61,551 bases of DNA from Verrucomicrobiota bacterium (GCA_016871535.1 VHCZ01000007.1:1-61551), one strand, 5' to 3'. Shown: positions 28,850-37,963, counted from the first letter of the stretch. Translations and numbers: made by a program. Notes: generated by a model not told the origin, from the sequence alone.

Positions 28850-30124
28850 TCACTTCGCCGCGATGCAGAACAAGTGCTTCTCGCCCCGGATCAGCAACCG
28901 GTTTGCGACCGGCACGGGCGAGGCGATCACGCGTTCACCCATGTTGTTTTCAGAAAGGATCTCGAATTTCCCGTCCACGCTCGCGACAAACACGACGCCG
29001 TCCTCGCGCGTGGCGTAGAGTTTTCCGTCCGCGACCGACGGCGAGGCGTAATAACTGGACCGATGTTTCGGCAGCTCGCCCTTCCAGAGAGATTTTCCGA
29101 TGGCCGGATCGAGACATTCGACCTCCCCGCGATCCCGCACGAAATAGACCCGTCCTTTATACGCTGCCGGCGTCGGCACGAACGCTCCGGTGTCTTCGCG
29201 CTTCCAGACGCGGTGGGAGTGGGTCACGTCACCGCTCCCACCCAGCTTAATGCCGTGGACCGTGGAATCCTTGTCCCGCCCATAAGGAACCACAGCGATC
29301 TCGCCCGCCACGAGCGCCGACGCCACGACCGGCAGATAACTCCGCGCCTTCGGATTGAACTCCCCGCACGACCAAATCACTTTTCCGTCGGTGGCGTCGT
29401 GCGCGGTCAGATGTTCTCCGCCCAAAACCAGCACCGCTTCCTTCTCCTGATGGCGAATCACCGTCGGCGAAGCGTAACTGTGATCGCCTTCCACCGGGGT
29501 CTCATAATTCCGGGCCACCTTCCAATGAATCTGGCCCGTGCGCTTGTCGAATGCCGCCAGCCACGAATCTCCATGGTGCATTCGGGCCACGACGACGTCT
29601 CGCTCGGTCAACACGGGCGACGTGCCGTGATCCCAGAAGAGCGTGTCTTTGCCGAAGCGCTCGACCAGATTGGTTTTCCAGCGGACTTTGCCGTCGAATT
29701 CGATCGCTGCGAGATTGCCGCTCTTGAAATAGACAAAAATCCCCTGGCCATCCGTGACGGGCGAAGGATTGCTTCCTGAACCGTTTTGATGTTTGCCCGG
29801 ATTCTCAGGTCCCAGGGACGTTTGCCAGAGAAGTTTCCCCGACCAATCGAACGCCAGCACGGCATCCTGGCCGTTGGCCGGCGCCGTGAGCACGATGCGT
29901 TGGTCCCAGACAATAGGCGTCGAGCAACCCTTGCCGGGCAGCGGCGTTTTCCAGAGAAGGTTCGAGCTGGCATCCCATTTGGCAGGATAACTTCCGTGTT
30001 CAGTACTGCCGTTGTCGTGCGGCCCTCTCCAGCGCGGCCAGTTGGATGCGCCTTCAGCAGCGGGCAAATTCGTGGCGGCAAAGGTCAAGAGGGACAGAAG
30101 CAGGCTGGTCAATGATGCGCGCAT
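28850..30124 (-). CDS. Secreted PQQ-like beta-propeller protein
   Basis: 424 residues, signal peptide about 1-24. The opening WPRWRGPHDNGS after the signal and repeated blades with W-docking wording (VLAFDWSGKLLWQTSL, IEFDGKVRWKTNL, AFDKRTGQIHWKVA, LDPAIGKSLWKGEL) identify the PQQ-repeat propeller typical of Planctomycetota and Verrucomicrobiota. It lacks visible quinoprotein catalytic residues and is probably a binding or scaffold protein. Gap to the PHP-like gene carries short degenerate GTTCAAAGTTC repeats (about 28755-28800). Confidence 0.82.
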   Translation of the reverse strand: MRASLTSLLLSLLTFAATNLPAAEGASNWPRWRGPHDNGSTEHGSYPAKWDASSNLLWKTPLPGKGCSTPIVWDQRIVLTAPANGQDAVLAFDWSGKLLWQTSLGPENPGKHQNGSGSNPSPVTDGQGIFVYFKSGNLAAIEFDGKVRWKTNLVERFGKDTLFWDHGTSPVLTERDVVVARMHHGDSWLAAFDKRTGQIHWKVARNYETPVEGDHSYASPTVIRHQEKEAVLVLGGEHLTAHDATDGKVIWSCGEFNPKARSYLPVVASALVAGEIAVVPYGRDKDSTVHGIKLGGSGDVTHSHRVWKREDTGAFVPTPAAYKGRVYFVRDRGEVECLDPAIGKSLWKGELPKHRSSYYASPSVADGKLYATREDGVVFVASVDGKFEILSENNMGERVIASPVPVANRLLIRGEKHLFCIAAK

Positions 30125-30193
30125 GATCGGGAATGTTTTGCGGCAAGATTACTCGTCAACTCGGAGGGAAAGACAAGCAGAAGATTCGTTCGC

Positions 30194-30280
30194 GGGTAGG
30201 GCGAGTCCGTCCCGGCGAGCCGGGCGACGTGCTTGGAATACGTCCAGATCGGCTCGCTGGGGACAGGCTCGCCCTACCTT
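30194..30280. repeat. Palindromic repeat family A, copy 3
   Basis: GGTAGGGCGAG and CTCGCCCTACC ends, with GTCCCGGCGAGCC and GGCTCGCTGGGGACAG inside and ACGTGCTTGGAATACGT in the centre. It sits 70 bases downstream of a second palindromic family (B1). Confidence 0.88.
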
Positions 30281-30347
30281 TGAGGCGCATACCAAGCTTC
30301 GACGATTCGGGCAAACGAGAATTGCAGGCCCGAGAAGCGGTATGCCA

Positions 30348-30429
30348 TCAGTTGAGGGTGGGGCGAGGCTCCAATGCCATCGAAGAAAGGCCCCGCAGCA
30401 GCGTCGCCCCACCGTCGATAACTGAGGGG
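30348..30429. repeat. Palindromic repeat family B, copy 1
   Basis: TCAGTTGAGGGTGGGGCGA at 30348 and TCGCCCCACCGTCGATAACTGA at the right end pair imperfectly; the centre has CAATGCCATCGAAGAA. A nearly identical copy is at 52027-52118. Confidence 0.85.
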
Positions 30430-30478
30430 ACGGGGCAATCGCATTGCATTGGTGCAGTGCTTGTCATACGATGATTGC

Positions 30479-30718
30479 ATGAAAACACTCACCGTGCGCC
30501 TGCCAGAGAAGCTTGTGGCCGAGATCGAAGCCGAATCACAATTGCGCCGCGTCTCGAAGTCCGGCGTGATTCGAGATCGCCTGCAAAACGGGCCAACGGG
30601 GGTCAATCGCAAGACGTCGAGTACGTTGGACCTTATTTCGGACCTGATCGGCTCGGTCGAAGGGCTCCCGCCGGACTTGAGCGCGCGAAAGAAGAAATAT
30701 TTGAAAGTTTCAGGTTAA
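30479..30718 (+). CDS. CopG-like ribbon-helix-helix protein, orphan antitoxin
   Basis: 79 residues from the ATG at 30479. KTLTVRLPEKLVAEIEAESQ followed by RRVSKSGVIRDRLQN is a clear ribbon-helix-helix DNA-binding domain; the tail (TLDLISDLIGSVEGLPPDLSARK) is the usual toxin-interaction segment of CopG-type antitoxins paired with PIN toxins. The expected toxin gene is missing: the next gene is a CotH kinase 64 bases downstream. Confidence 0.75.
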   Translation: MKTLTVRLPEKLVAEIEAESQLRRVSKSGVIRDRLQNGPTGVNRKTSSTLDLISDLIGSVEGLPPDLSARKKKYLKVSG

Positions 30719-30782
30719 TTTCCGCATCTATCGGCGTCACAGCCGCCAGGTCATCCCGTGCCTGCTGCCCTGAAACTGACAA

Positions 30783-32402
30783 ATGAAAAGCCGCTATTCC
30801 AAACTGGCCATCCTCAGCCTGCTCGCGGGACTTGCCGGATTCTTGCTCGCGCTGGCGCCTGCGCCCTTTCCCAAGTTGATTTCGGTTCCGCTCGGTTTCA
30901 TGGCGGCCTTGATGGCCGGATTGGCGAGTTGGTCGATTCGGCGGGCGGCTGGATTGAGGCGCGGCCGGCGTCTGGCAGGTCTGGGCGCAACGTTCGGCGT
31001 TCTCGCCGCGATGCTCGGCATCCTCGGAATCCTGGCGTTCATTCGAAAGGAATTCCATCGAGCCCAACGCCAGCAACAGGCCTGGAACCAGCCCGCGCCG
31101 ACCGTCGAAATACCGGCCCCGGCCCCCGCTTTGGCAGCGAAGCCCGCGGCGAATTTCACCTCCAATCTGCCCATCGTCGTCCTGCAGGCCTTCGGCCAAT
31201 CCATTTCGCGTCATGCGGAAACGCTGGTGCGGGCGCGATGCTTCGACACGGGAAACGGGCGCGCTTCCCTCGACGCCCCGCCGGATTACGATGGGCTGGG
31301 AACGATCAATTTGCGCGGGAACACTTCGCTGCACTTGCCGAAGCGATCGTTCACCTTCCACATGGTGAACAGCCAGACCAACCAGATCAAAGTGCCGCTG
31401 CTCGGTCTGCCCAAAGAAGAAGATTGGGTGCTCTACGCGCCTTACGAAGACAAGACGTTGATGCGCGATGTGCTCGCGTTTGAGCTCGTCCGCAAGATGG
31501 GGCGTTACGCGCCGCGCACTCGTTTCATTGAACTGTTCCTGACCTCCTCGGACGGCCCGGTCTCCATGAGCCATTACGCCGGCATTTATGTGCTGGTGGA
31601 AAAAATCAAACGCGGCAAGGACCGGGTGGACATCGCGAAGCTGGAGCCGGAACATCTGTCGGAACCCGAGATCACGGGCGGCTACATCCTCAAGCGCGAC
31701 CACGGTGATCGCGACGGGAGAAGATTCAATACCGCGCACGGCGGCCCCTACTTCTACGTCTATCCGAAAGCGGAAGACATCACCGCCGAACAGAGATCGT
31801 GGTTGACGCGTTACTTCAATGCGTTCGAAGAAGCGCTCTACGGCGAAAATCTCCAGGACCCGCGAACGGGCTACGCCGCGTATCTCGATGTGGCGTCGTT
31901 CATCGACATGCACTGGCTAATCGAAGCGACGAAGAACGTGGACGGCTTCCGTTACAGCGCTTTTCTGACCAAAGATCGAGGCGGCAAACTCAGACCGGAG
32001 CCGCCCTGGGATTGGAATCGTTCCTTCGGCAATGCGAATTATTACGGCGGGGACGAAACGCACGGCTGGTATTCGTCCAACCTCCGCCCCACTGAAATCT
32101 CATGGTACCACCGATTGCGCGAAGATCCCGCATTTGCCCAACGCTGCGCCGCGCGCTGGGTTTACCTCCGCAAAGACATTTTCGATCCCAAGAAAGTCCA
32201 GGCGCGCATCGACGAAATCGCGGCTCTGCTGGATGAAGCGCAGGAACGGAATTTCAAACGTTGGCCCGTGCTCGGCCAGCACGTCACCTGCAATCACTAC
32301 GTCGGCGACTCCTACGAGGACGAAGTGCGCTGGATGAAGAAGTGGATCGAGCGCCGCATCGCGTGGATCGACAGTCAGGTCGCCGGCGCCAGGAGTTTGT
32401 AG
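30783..32402 (+). CDS. CotH-type secretory kinase family protein
   Basis: 539 residues. Two or three N-terminal hydrophobic helices (about 8-27, 36-52, 70-88) anchor it, then the CotH domain begins near 125 (LPIVVLQAFGQSI). Kinase-like motifs include RGNTSLHLPKRSF, DWVLYAPYEDKTLMRD, YAGIYVLVEKIK, GGYILKRDHGD and the metal-binding PPWDWNRSFGNANYYGG. CotH proteins phosphorylate secreted proteins in Bacillus; in Verrucomicrobiota most are large secreted proteins with Ig-like modules, and a detached Ig-like fragment follows this gene. Confidence 0.85.
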   Translation: MKSRYSKLAILSLLAGLAGFLLALAPAPFPKLISVPLGFMAALMAGLASWSIRRAAGLRRGRRLAGLGATFGVLAAMLGILGILAFIRKEFHRAQRQQQAWNQPAPTVEIPAPAPALAAKPAANFTSNLPIVVLQAFGQSISRHAETLVRARCFDTGNGRASLDAPPDYDGLGTINLRGNTSLHLPKRSFTFHMVNSQTNQIKVPLLGLPKEEDWVLYAPYEDKTLMRDVLAFELVRKMGRYAPRTRFIELFLTSSDGPVSMSHYAGIYVLVEKIKRGKDRVDIAKLEPEHLSEPEITGGYILKRDHGDRDGRRFNTAHGGPYFYVYPKAEDITAEQRSWLTRYFNAFEEALYGENLQDPRTGYAAYLDVASFIDMHWLIEATKNVDGFRYSAFLTKDRGGKLRPEPPWDWNRSFGNANYYGGDETHGWYSSNLRPTEISWYHRLREDPAFAQRCAARWVYLRKDIFDPKKVQARIDEIAALLDEAQERNFKRWPVLGQHVTCNHYVGDSYEDEVRWMKKWIERRIAWIDSQVAGARSL

Positions 32403-32451
32403 TCGGGAACGCCGTCGATACATCGGATTGAACAGTCCTCCGTTTCTCTGA

Positions 32452-32850
32452 ATTCTGCAGCCGGGGCCGGGCACAGCGTTCGCGGCGCTGGCGCCTGTGT
32501 TGATCGAGGCCACGGCGACGGATCGCGACGGGAGCGTCAGCCAGGTCGAGTTTTTCGAGGGCAGCCGGCTCTTAGGCCGTGTGGACACCGCGCCCTATCG
32601 GTGGACCTGGACCAATGCGCCTGCGGGGAACTATCGCCTCTACGCGCGCGCCACTGATAATTTGGGGGGAGTCACAACCTCCTTGCCGCTGAACGTCGCG
32701 ATACGTCCGCGCGGACCCGAAGGCCGAACGGAATTCCGGTCTGAAGCCGGATTTGAATTATCGCTCAGCGTTTCGGCGGACGGCATCTATCGCATCGAGA
32801 CTTCGACCGATCTCGCAAACTGGACTTCGCTAGGCACTAACCGCCAGCTC
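32452..32850 (+). pseudogene. Detached Ig-like domain fragment of a secreted protein
   Basis: In frame from just after a TGA at 32449, the sequence reads AALAPVLIEATATDRDGSV...VEFFEGSRLLG...APYRWTWTNAPAGNY...LYARATDNLGG, a Big/Ig_17-type domain, then FELSLSVSADGIYRIETSTDLANW, a C-terminal module common in large verrucomicrobial surface proteins. No start codon or signal peptide precedes it, and the frame drifts into unrelated sequence before the permease gene. Likely the 3' remnant of a large protein, perhaps once related to the CotH gene. Confidence 0.55.
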
Positions 32851-32907
32851 ATCCTTTGGTGTCTTTTCGTGTGTTTCGTGGGCTCAAACCGCCGTTTCCA
32901 GGTTCAA

Positions 32908-33924
32908 CTACTCGTGCCGGAGGGCTTCCACCGGGTCCATGCTGGCCGCACGGAAGGCAGGGTATAATCCGAAGACCACTCCAACCAACGCCGAGATAGA
33001 AAAGGCGATCATCGGCGCCCACAAAGTCACGATGGTCACCATTTGCGAGAACCAGGTCACGATGTAAGGAATGCTGACGCCGAGAATGACTCCCATCACG
33101 CCGCCCGCGCCGGAGAGCATGACCGTTTCGACGAGGAACTGAATGATGATGTCGCGCCGCTTGGCGCCCAGCGGAATGTACATGCGGTGCAGGGCGCTGG
33201 GCGTGGCCGCGGCGCTGAGGTTGGCGTCTCCATTCTTGGCGCTCTTCGCCGCCGGCTCCATCACGCCGATCACGCGGTAGTACCTTTCCCCGACGCGCAC
33301 GGTTTCACCGAGCGGAGAAGAAAGCGGGAACAAGCGGTCGGCCATTTCCGCGCCCAGAACGCAGACGCTGGCCTTCTCTTCCATGTCGTAGTCGGAAAAG
33401 AAGCGTCCCTGAGCAACGCGGTGGTTGCGCATGGTCGGATACCAGGGGACCGTGCCCAGAATTTCGCAATCCACGCGCCGGGCAATGTTCCAAACGTAAT
33501 CCCGAATGACCCGCCCCGGAACGATGACGGTCACGCCGGGGATGGTCGATTGAATGGCTTTCAGGTCCAGATAATTCAGCCCGTATTCCAAAGTGAAACT
33601 TTGGTTGGCTTGCGAGACTTTCTGTTCTTCTGGAGGCTTGATGCTGCGGAGAATGATGTTCTGGCTGCCGAGATTCTTGATTTGTTCCTGCGCTTCGAAG
33701 CTGGCGCCTTCCCCAATGGCAAGCATCGCGATCACGGAACAGACGCCAAACACGATGCCCAGCACGGTGAGCAGCGAGCGCAGCTTGTGGAGCCACAAGC
33801 TTTTCAGCCCCAGCCGAACGGTGCGCTTCAAGCGAGCCCAGGAGAAGGCTTGTCCCGTCAGGCGCGCCTTCAGGGCAAACTTGCTCACGTCCTCGGAGCG
33901 ATCGGTGAAATCGAACTTAGCCAT
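32908..33924 (-). pseudogene. MacB-family ABC permease with a large internal deletion
   Basis: 338 codons. The N-terminal helix (HKLRSLLTVLGIVFGVCSVI) and first part of the periplasmic domain are normal. At residues 250-254 the sequence jumps from HRMYIP directly into LGAKRRDIIIQFLVE, which in the family belongs to the cytoplasmic loop after the second helix. About 130-160 residues, including the end of the periplasmic domain and helix 2, are missing, apparently by an in-frame deletion at an LGA-type junction (around 33160-33175). Helices 3 and 4 (GAGGVMGVILGV, AFSISALVGVVFGLYPA) follow. A stable transporter with this topology is improbable. Confidence 0.75.
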
Positions 33925-33933
33925 GTGACAGAA

Positions 33934-34098
33934 GTTCGAATGAGGAGCACACGCGCCCTCGCGTGTCCCGGCCGGCGCCTCGCCGGTCGGATCGTCTTTG
34001 AAACAGTATCATCCAGCAATGGCAGTTCTGGACGGAAGCGTGTGGCCGGCGTGGGCGCCGACCACCGCACGCGAGGGCGCGTGCGCTCCCCATTCGCA
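33934..34098. repeat. Inverted-repeat element family E (MITE-like)
   Basis: Arms of about 30 bases: GGAGCACACGCGCCCTCGCG on the left and its near-complement CGCGAGGGCGCGTGCGCTCC on the right, extended by TTCGAATG/CATTCG. Inner hairpins (GGCCGGCGCCTCGCCGGTC, GTGTGGCCGGCGTGGGCGCC) lie between. It fills the gap between the permease and its ATPase. No transposase is encoded. Confidence 0.8.
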
Positions 34099-34119
34099 AG
34101 CTGTCGTTCAAGGCCCGCA

Positions 34120-34845
34120 TTACTGTTCCACATCGCTTTCCACCAGGCCGTCGCGTAGGCGGATCGCCCGCCGCGCCCGCCGCGCCACCGATTCGTCGTG
34201 CGTCACCATGATCAAGGTTTTGCCCTGCTCGTTGAGTTCGTCGAGGAGGTTCAGGATTTCCGCGCCGGATTTGGAGTCGAGATTGCCCGTGGCTTCATCC
34301 GCGAGAATAAGGAGTGGATCGTTGACGAGCGCGCGCGCAATGGCCACGCGCTGCTGCTGGCCGCCGGACAACTCGAAAGGCCGATGGTCGAGCCGATTTC
34401 CGAGCCCGACGCGATTCGCCAGTTCGACGGTCCGCGCCCGGCTTTCGCCCTCCGACCAGCCCTGGTAGTAAAGCGGTATCTCGATGTTCTCCTCGACCGT
34501 CAGTTTGGGAATCAGATTGTAGGATTGAAAAACAAAACCCAGGCGCGCGCCGCGGATCTCGGAGAGCGCGTCGTCGTCCATCTGCGAAACGTCCTCATTG
34601 CCGAGCCAATAACACCCGGTGGACGGGCGGTCCAGGCATCCGAGTAAATTCATCAAGGTGGACTTGCCGCAGCCGGACGGTCCCATGATGCTGATGTAAT
34701 CGCCGGCCTGGATCATGAGCGACACCCCGCGGAGTGCCTCCACTGTGACCAGGCCCATCTGGTAGGTCTTTCGAACTTCTTCCAGGCGGACGAGCGGACT
34801 CCGATCCAGCACCCGAGGTTCTTGGGTTTTGAGGCAGGCCACCAT
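34120..34845 (-). CDS. MacB/LolD-type ABC transporter ATP-binding protein
   Basis: 241 residues, intact: Walker A MGPSGCGKSTLMNLLGCLD, Q-loop FVFQSYNLIPKLTVEENI, signature ELSGGQQQRVAIARAL, Walker B LLILADEATGNLDS and MVTHDESVA. It belongs with the damaged permease downstream and the damaged adaptor upstream, and is the only undamaged gene of this efflux locus. Its start is three bases from the end of the adaptor frame. Confidence 0.9.
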   Translation of the reverse strand: MVACLKTQEPRVLDRSPLVRLEEVRKTYQMGLVTVEALRGVSLMIQAGDYISIMGPSGCGKSTLMNLLGCLDRPSTGCYWLGNEDVSQMDDDALSEIRGARLGFVFQSYNLIPKLTVEENIEIPLYYQGWSEGESRARTVELANRVGLGNRLDHRPFELSGGQQQRVAIARALVNDPLLILADEATGNLDSKSGAEILNLLDELNEQGKTLIMVTHDESVARRARRAIRLRDGLVESDVEQ

Positions 34846-34848
34846 CGC

Positions 34849-36760
34849 TCACGTTTGGCGGGAAGCCCCGGTAGCGCAGATTTTCAATCTGCCGTTTCGC
34901 AGGATTTCATTCTGCGGCGCTTCGGCCAAATCGAGCGAATTGATCGACGCCTTGCCGATTGCAAATCGGCGATACGGCAGAGTGCAACTCTGCGCTACGC
35001 GCCAAGGCTCACTCCGCAGTGCTGTCGGGATGGTGCCGGAGGTCAGCTTGGCCGGCGGTTTGCCGACAGGAGGCGCGGGGTTGCGTGGGCTCTCTTTCGG
35101 AGGCTTCGTTCCGGATGGCTTCTGGTCTTTCCGGTCTCGCTTCAAGATGGGTTCATCCGGCGGGGGCGTTTCCGAGTTATTCCCATTCGTCTCTCCCTCG
35201 GGTTCGGTTCCTTCCGGTGCGCGCAACATCACGCGCTCGCCTTCCTTCAGGCCCTTCTTGATCTCGATAAACTCGTCGTTGAATTGTCCGATCTCCACCT
35301 CGCGCACTTCCGGATCACCCCGGTCCACAACGTAACAAACGTGTTTGCCCCCGCTGGGGATGACCGCCTGGATCGGGACATAAACCACGGCCTCCAGTTG
35401 ATCCACGAGAATTTCGACTTTGGCGCTCATGCCCGGCTTAAGCCAGTCGTGCGCACCGTCGATCTCAATCGTGGTGAGATAAACCTTCATGTCCGGGTTC
35501 ATCCAGCGGTCCTGGGAATCGGGGAGCACCGCGACTTTGGAAACCTCACCGGTCAGGTGCTTGTCCGCGAACGCGTCGATCTGGATGCGCGCCGGCATGG
35601 TCTTCTGGATTTTCTTAATCTGCGCCTCGTGAATCTTCACGCGCACGGCCATCTGGGTGATGTCTGGAATGGTGATGATGGGCTGCCGCTCGCGCACGGT
35701 CGCGCCTTCGCGGATTTGCTCTTCACCGTAGTAAAAGCGCCGGTCGCCGCCGCCGCCATAGACGACCAGCCCCGATTTCTGCGCGCGGATGACACACTTG
35801 CCCAATTGATCGTAAAGCTCCTTCTGGCGCGCTTCCTCGATCCGATACCGCCCCTCGGCGCTGCGCAGACGGGCGTGGGCCTGAGCGAGTTTGGAAACCG
35901 CCTCCTTTCACGCGCGTTCCAAGGCCTGCAACGCTTCGTCGTACTTCGACAGGAATTCTTAGGCCGACTTGGTGAATTCGTACTTGATGAACAAATCCAA
36001 CGCCGTTTTGGCGGTCTTGCCCTTGAGCGTGGCTTTTTCGACGGTGAGCTTGTCGTTTTCGTACTCCGTCTTGGTGAGAAAATCTTTGGCGCGGAGCCGC
36101 TCGCTGCCCGCCAGTTTGGTCTCGGCCATCTTGAGCTCGCTTTGCGCGACCAACAGGTCGTCTTCGAGTTTGCGGAGGTTCTGCCGCGCCGATCCGTCGC
36201 CGAGCAACTCGGCTTTGGCGTACTTGCTGAAATCAACCGCGACCGTGGATTGAAACTGGGTGTCGTGCGTGACGATGCGCTCTTTGATTTCCGACGAATC
36301 CACGGCCAGGACGCGCGTCTGGTAGGTTTCGCTGGCGCCCGCCGAGAAGATCGGCGTGAACCGGTGGCGCGCCAGCGTGAGGTTCAAGGCTTCGAGAAAA
36401 ACCTGTTCCTTCTGGCTCTGGTAGGTGCGGCTGTGTTTGACGCCGAGGCTTAGGGCGTCGTCCAGCGTCAGGATAGATGCGCCAACTTCCACGGCTTTGT
36501 CTGCGCCGAACGCGGCTTCTTCGTTCGTGGACGTTGGATAACCTTCGAGCAAAATCTTCTTGTCCTGCTCGATGGTGAAGGCGGGATCCATGTTGGGGAC
36601 CGCGGGAGTTTTCTCCGCGATCACCTTGGCCGCTTCGCGGTCGGCGGACTTTCGGTAATGGGCGGTTGAGCAACCGGAGAGCGTGAGGACAGCGAGGAGA
36701 AGCAGCGTGAGCGAGAAGCCTGGGGGCGTGGGAGTGTTGGAGCGTTCGCGCGTTCGCGCG
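34849..36760 (-). pseudogene. TolC N-terminus fused to MacA-like adaptor, two in-frame stops
   Basis: Read as one frame. From the 5' side: a lipoprotein-like hydrophobic segment ending LTLSGC (Cys near 36671), TolC-family sequence (LTLDDALSLGVKHSRTYQSQKE, LARHRFTPIFSAGAS), then at about 36180 a switch to periplasmic-adaptor coiled coil (NLRKLEDDLLVAQSELKMAE). The adaptor continues through a TAA at 35959 and a TGA at 35908, 16 codons apart and in the same frame, into the lipoyl and barrel domains (CVIRAQKSGLVVYGG, DAFADKHLTGEVSKV, YVPIQAVIPSGGK). The last about 50 codons run into repeat D2. No start codon exists between the lipobox segment and repeat A4. Confidence 0.8.
34871..34998. repeat. 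Repeat family D, long inverted copy
   Basis: GTAGCGCAGATTTTCAATCTG at the left and CAGAGTGCAACTCTGCGCTAC at the right form an imperfect outer palindrome; each half is also a small hairpin, as is GCCGATTGCAAATCGGC inside. It provides the C-terminal codons of the adaptor frame. Confidence 0.8.
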
Positions 36761-36769
36761 TGTCGTCGA

Positions 36770-36853
36770 GGTAGGGCGAGCCTGTCCCCAGCGAGCCGAT
36801 CAGGACAAGTTCGAATCGCGTCGAGCGGTTCGCCGGGACGGACTCGTTCTACC
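36770..36853. repeat. Palindromic repeat family A, copy 4
   Basis: GGTAGGGCGAG and CTCGTTCTACC ends, GTCCCCAGCGAGCC and GGTTCGCCGGGACG inside. It lies directly against the 5' end of the TolC-like frame and appears to have replaced its start region. Confidence 0.85.
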
Positions 36854-37157
36854 AGGTTCAAGACGGACGGCCTGTTTGTACAAGGACGCGTTTTTCCGCC
36901 GTCGTTCGCGCGGCAAGATGCCGCTCGAACTGGCAGGCTGGAAGTCTGCCCTACATTCTGGGATGCGCTCTTGCGTAACAAAACCGGATTCATCGTCCTC
37001 AGATTGCCGAACAACTCATCTTCGACGGTTCCGGGCGGGAAAACTTCACCAAAATTGCTGTGTTCAGGCCCTATTTTGACAACGCTTTACACAGCAACGC
37101 CCACGCGATAGCCTCGCGACTGTCGAGAGGATCGAGCTGAAAGGAAGTCGAGAGTCC
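36854..37157. other. Gap upstream of the pseudopilin gene
   Basis: Only a short hairpin (GGCAGGCTGGAAGTCTGCC, about 36931-36949) is visible. The promoter and AAGGAAG ribosome-binding site (37141-37147) of the pseudopilin gene lie at its end. Confidence 0.4.
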
Positions 37158-37963
37158 TTGAAACGAATGCCGAGTCAGAGAAACAACGGAGGATTCACGC
37201 TGATCGAATTGCTGGTCGTCATCGCGGTCATTGCGATCCTAGCCGGTCTGCTTCTTCCCGTGCTGAGTCAGGCCAAAAGGCGCGACCATGGCGTCAAGTG
37301 CCTGAACAATCTCAGGCAACTGAACATGGACTGTACCGCACATCTTTTTGCTGACGATGGCAGGCGGTCAGTGGGAGCAGAGTTCAGCGACTGGTATCTG
37401 GAGCATTGGGGATTGACCAATGAAGCTTCGGTTTGTCCGTCTGCTCCGCGACCCTCAGCGAACCTGGCGCTGAACTCTGGCAACCCGCCTGCGATCATTC
37501 GCGGTTCGCTCAATTCGGCCTGGGCATTACGCGGTGCGGGGAACCCTCCCCTTCCGCAGCGGTGGTTCGTGAGTAGTTACGCGCGCAACCTTTGGCTCGT
37601 CGGATCGCCCAGCCCAGGCGGCCCGCCGGCGGATTTTCGGAATGAAGGGCAGATTGACCAGCCGTCACAGACTCCCGTGTTGGCAGATGCTGTCTGCGAG
37701 GGCGTTTATCCCAAAGCTACGGATCTGCCGGCAAGAGATCTTTTCTTGGGAACCACCCAAGGGATGGCAGGGATGACTATTCCACGTCATGGGTCAGGAG
37801 TGAACCCTGTCCCGAGGGATCATTCGCCGGAGAAATTGCTTCCCGGCTCGTCAACGTGAGCTTCTTCGATTTCCATGCGGAAACTGTGCCGCTGGAGCGT
37901 CTGTGGCAGCTCTATTGGCACCGCGACTATCAGCCGCCCACTAAACGACCCGGACTGAAATGA
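37158..37963 (+). pseudogene. DUF1559-like type II/IV pseudopilin, frameshifted near the 3' end
   Basis: The prepilin motif [24 protein letters not shown] sits right at the N-terminus, with G before F and E5; the mature part has [18 protein letters not shown] and PVLADAV typical of verrucomicrobial pseudopilins. The frame stops after LLPGSST at 37859, but the next frame continues with [19 protein letters not shown] and ends YQPPTKRPGLK, the normal family C-terminus. A one-base deletion near 37850 explains this. Start is TTG 37158 (ten bases after AAGGAAG) or ATG 37167. Confidence 0.75.

Noticed and set aside
30719-30782. Short peptide gene between the CopG antitoxin and CotH
   Set aside because: Only 64 bases, no start with a ribosome-binding site and no recognisable sequence.
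35908-35961. Stop codon recoding (TAA/TGA read as sense) in the adaptor gene
   Set aside because: Both stop types are used as normal terminators for intact genes throughout the window, so mutation is the simpler explanation.
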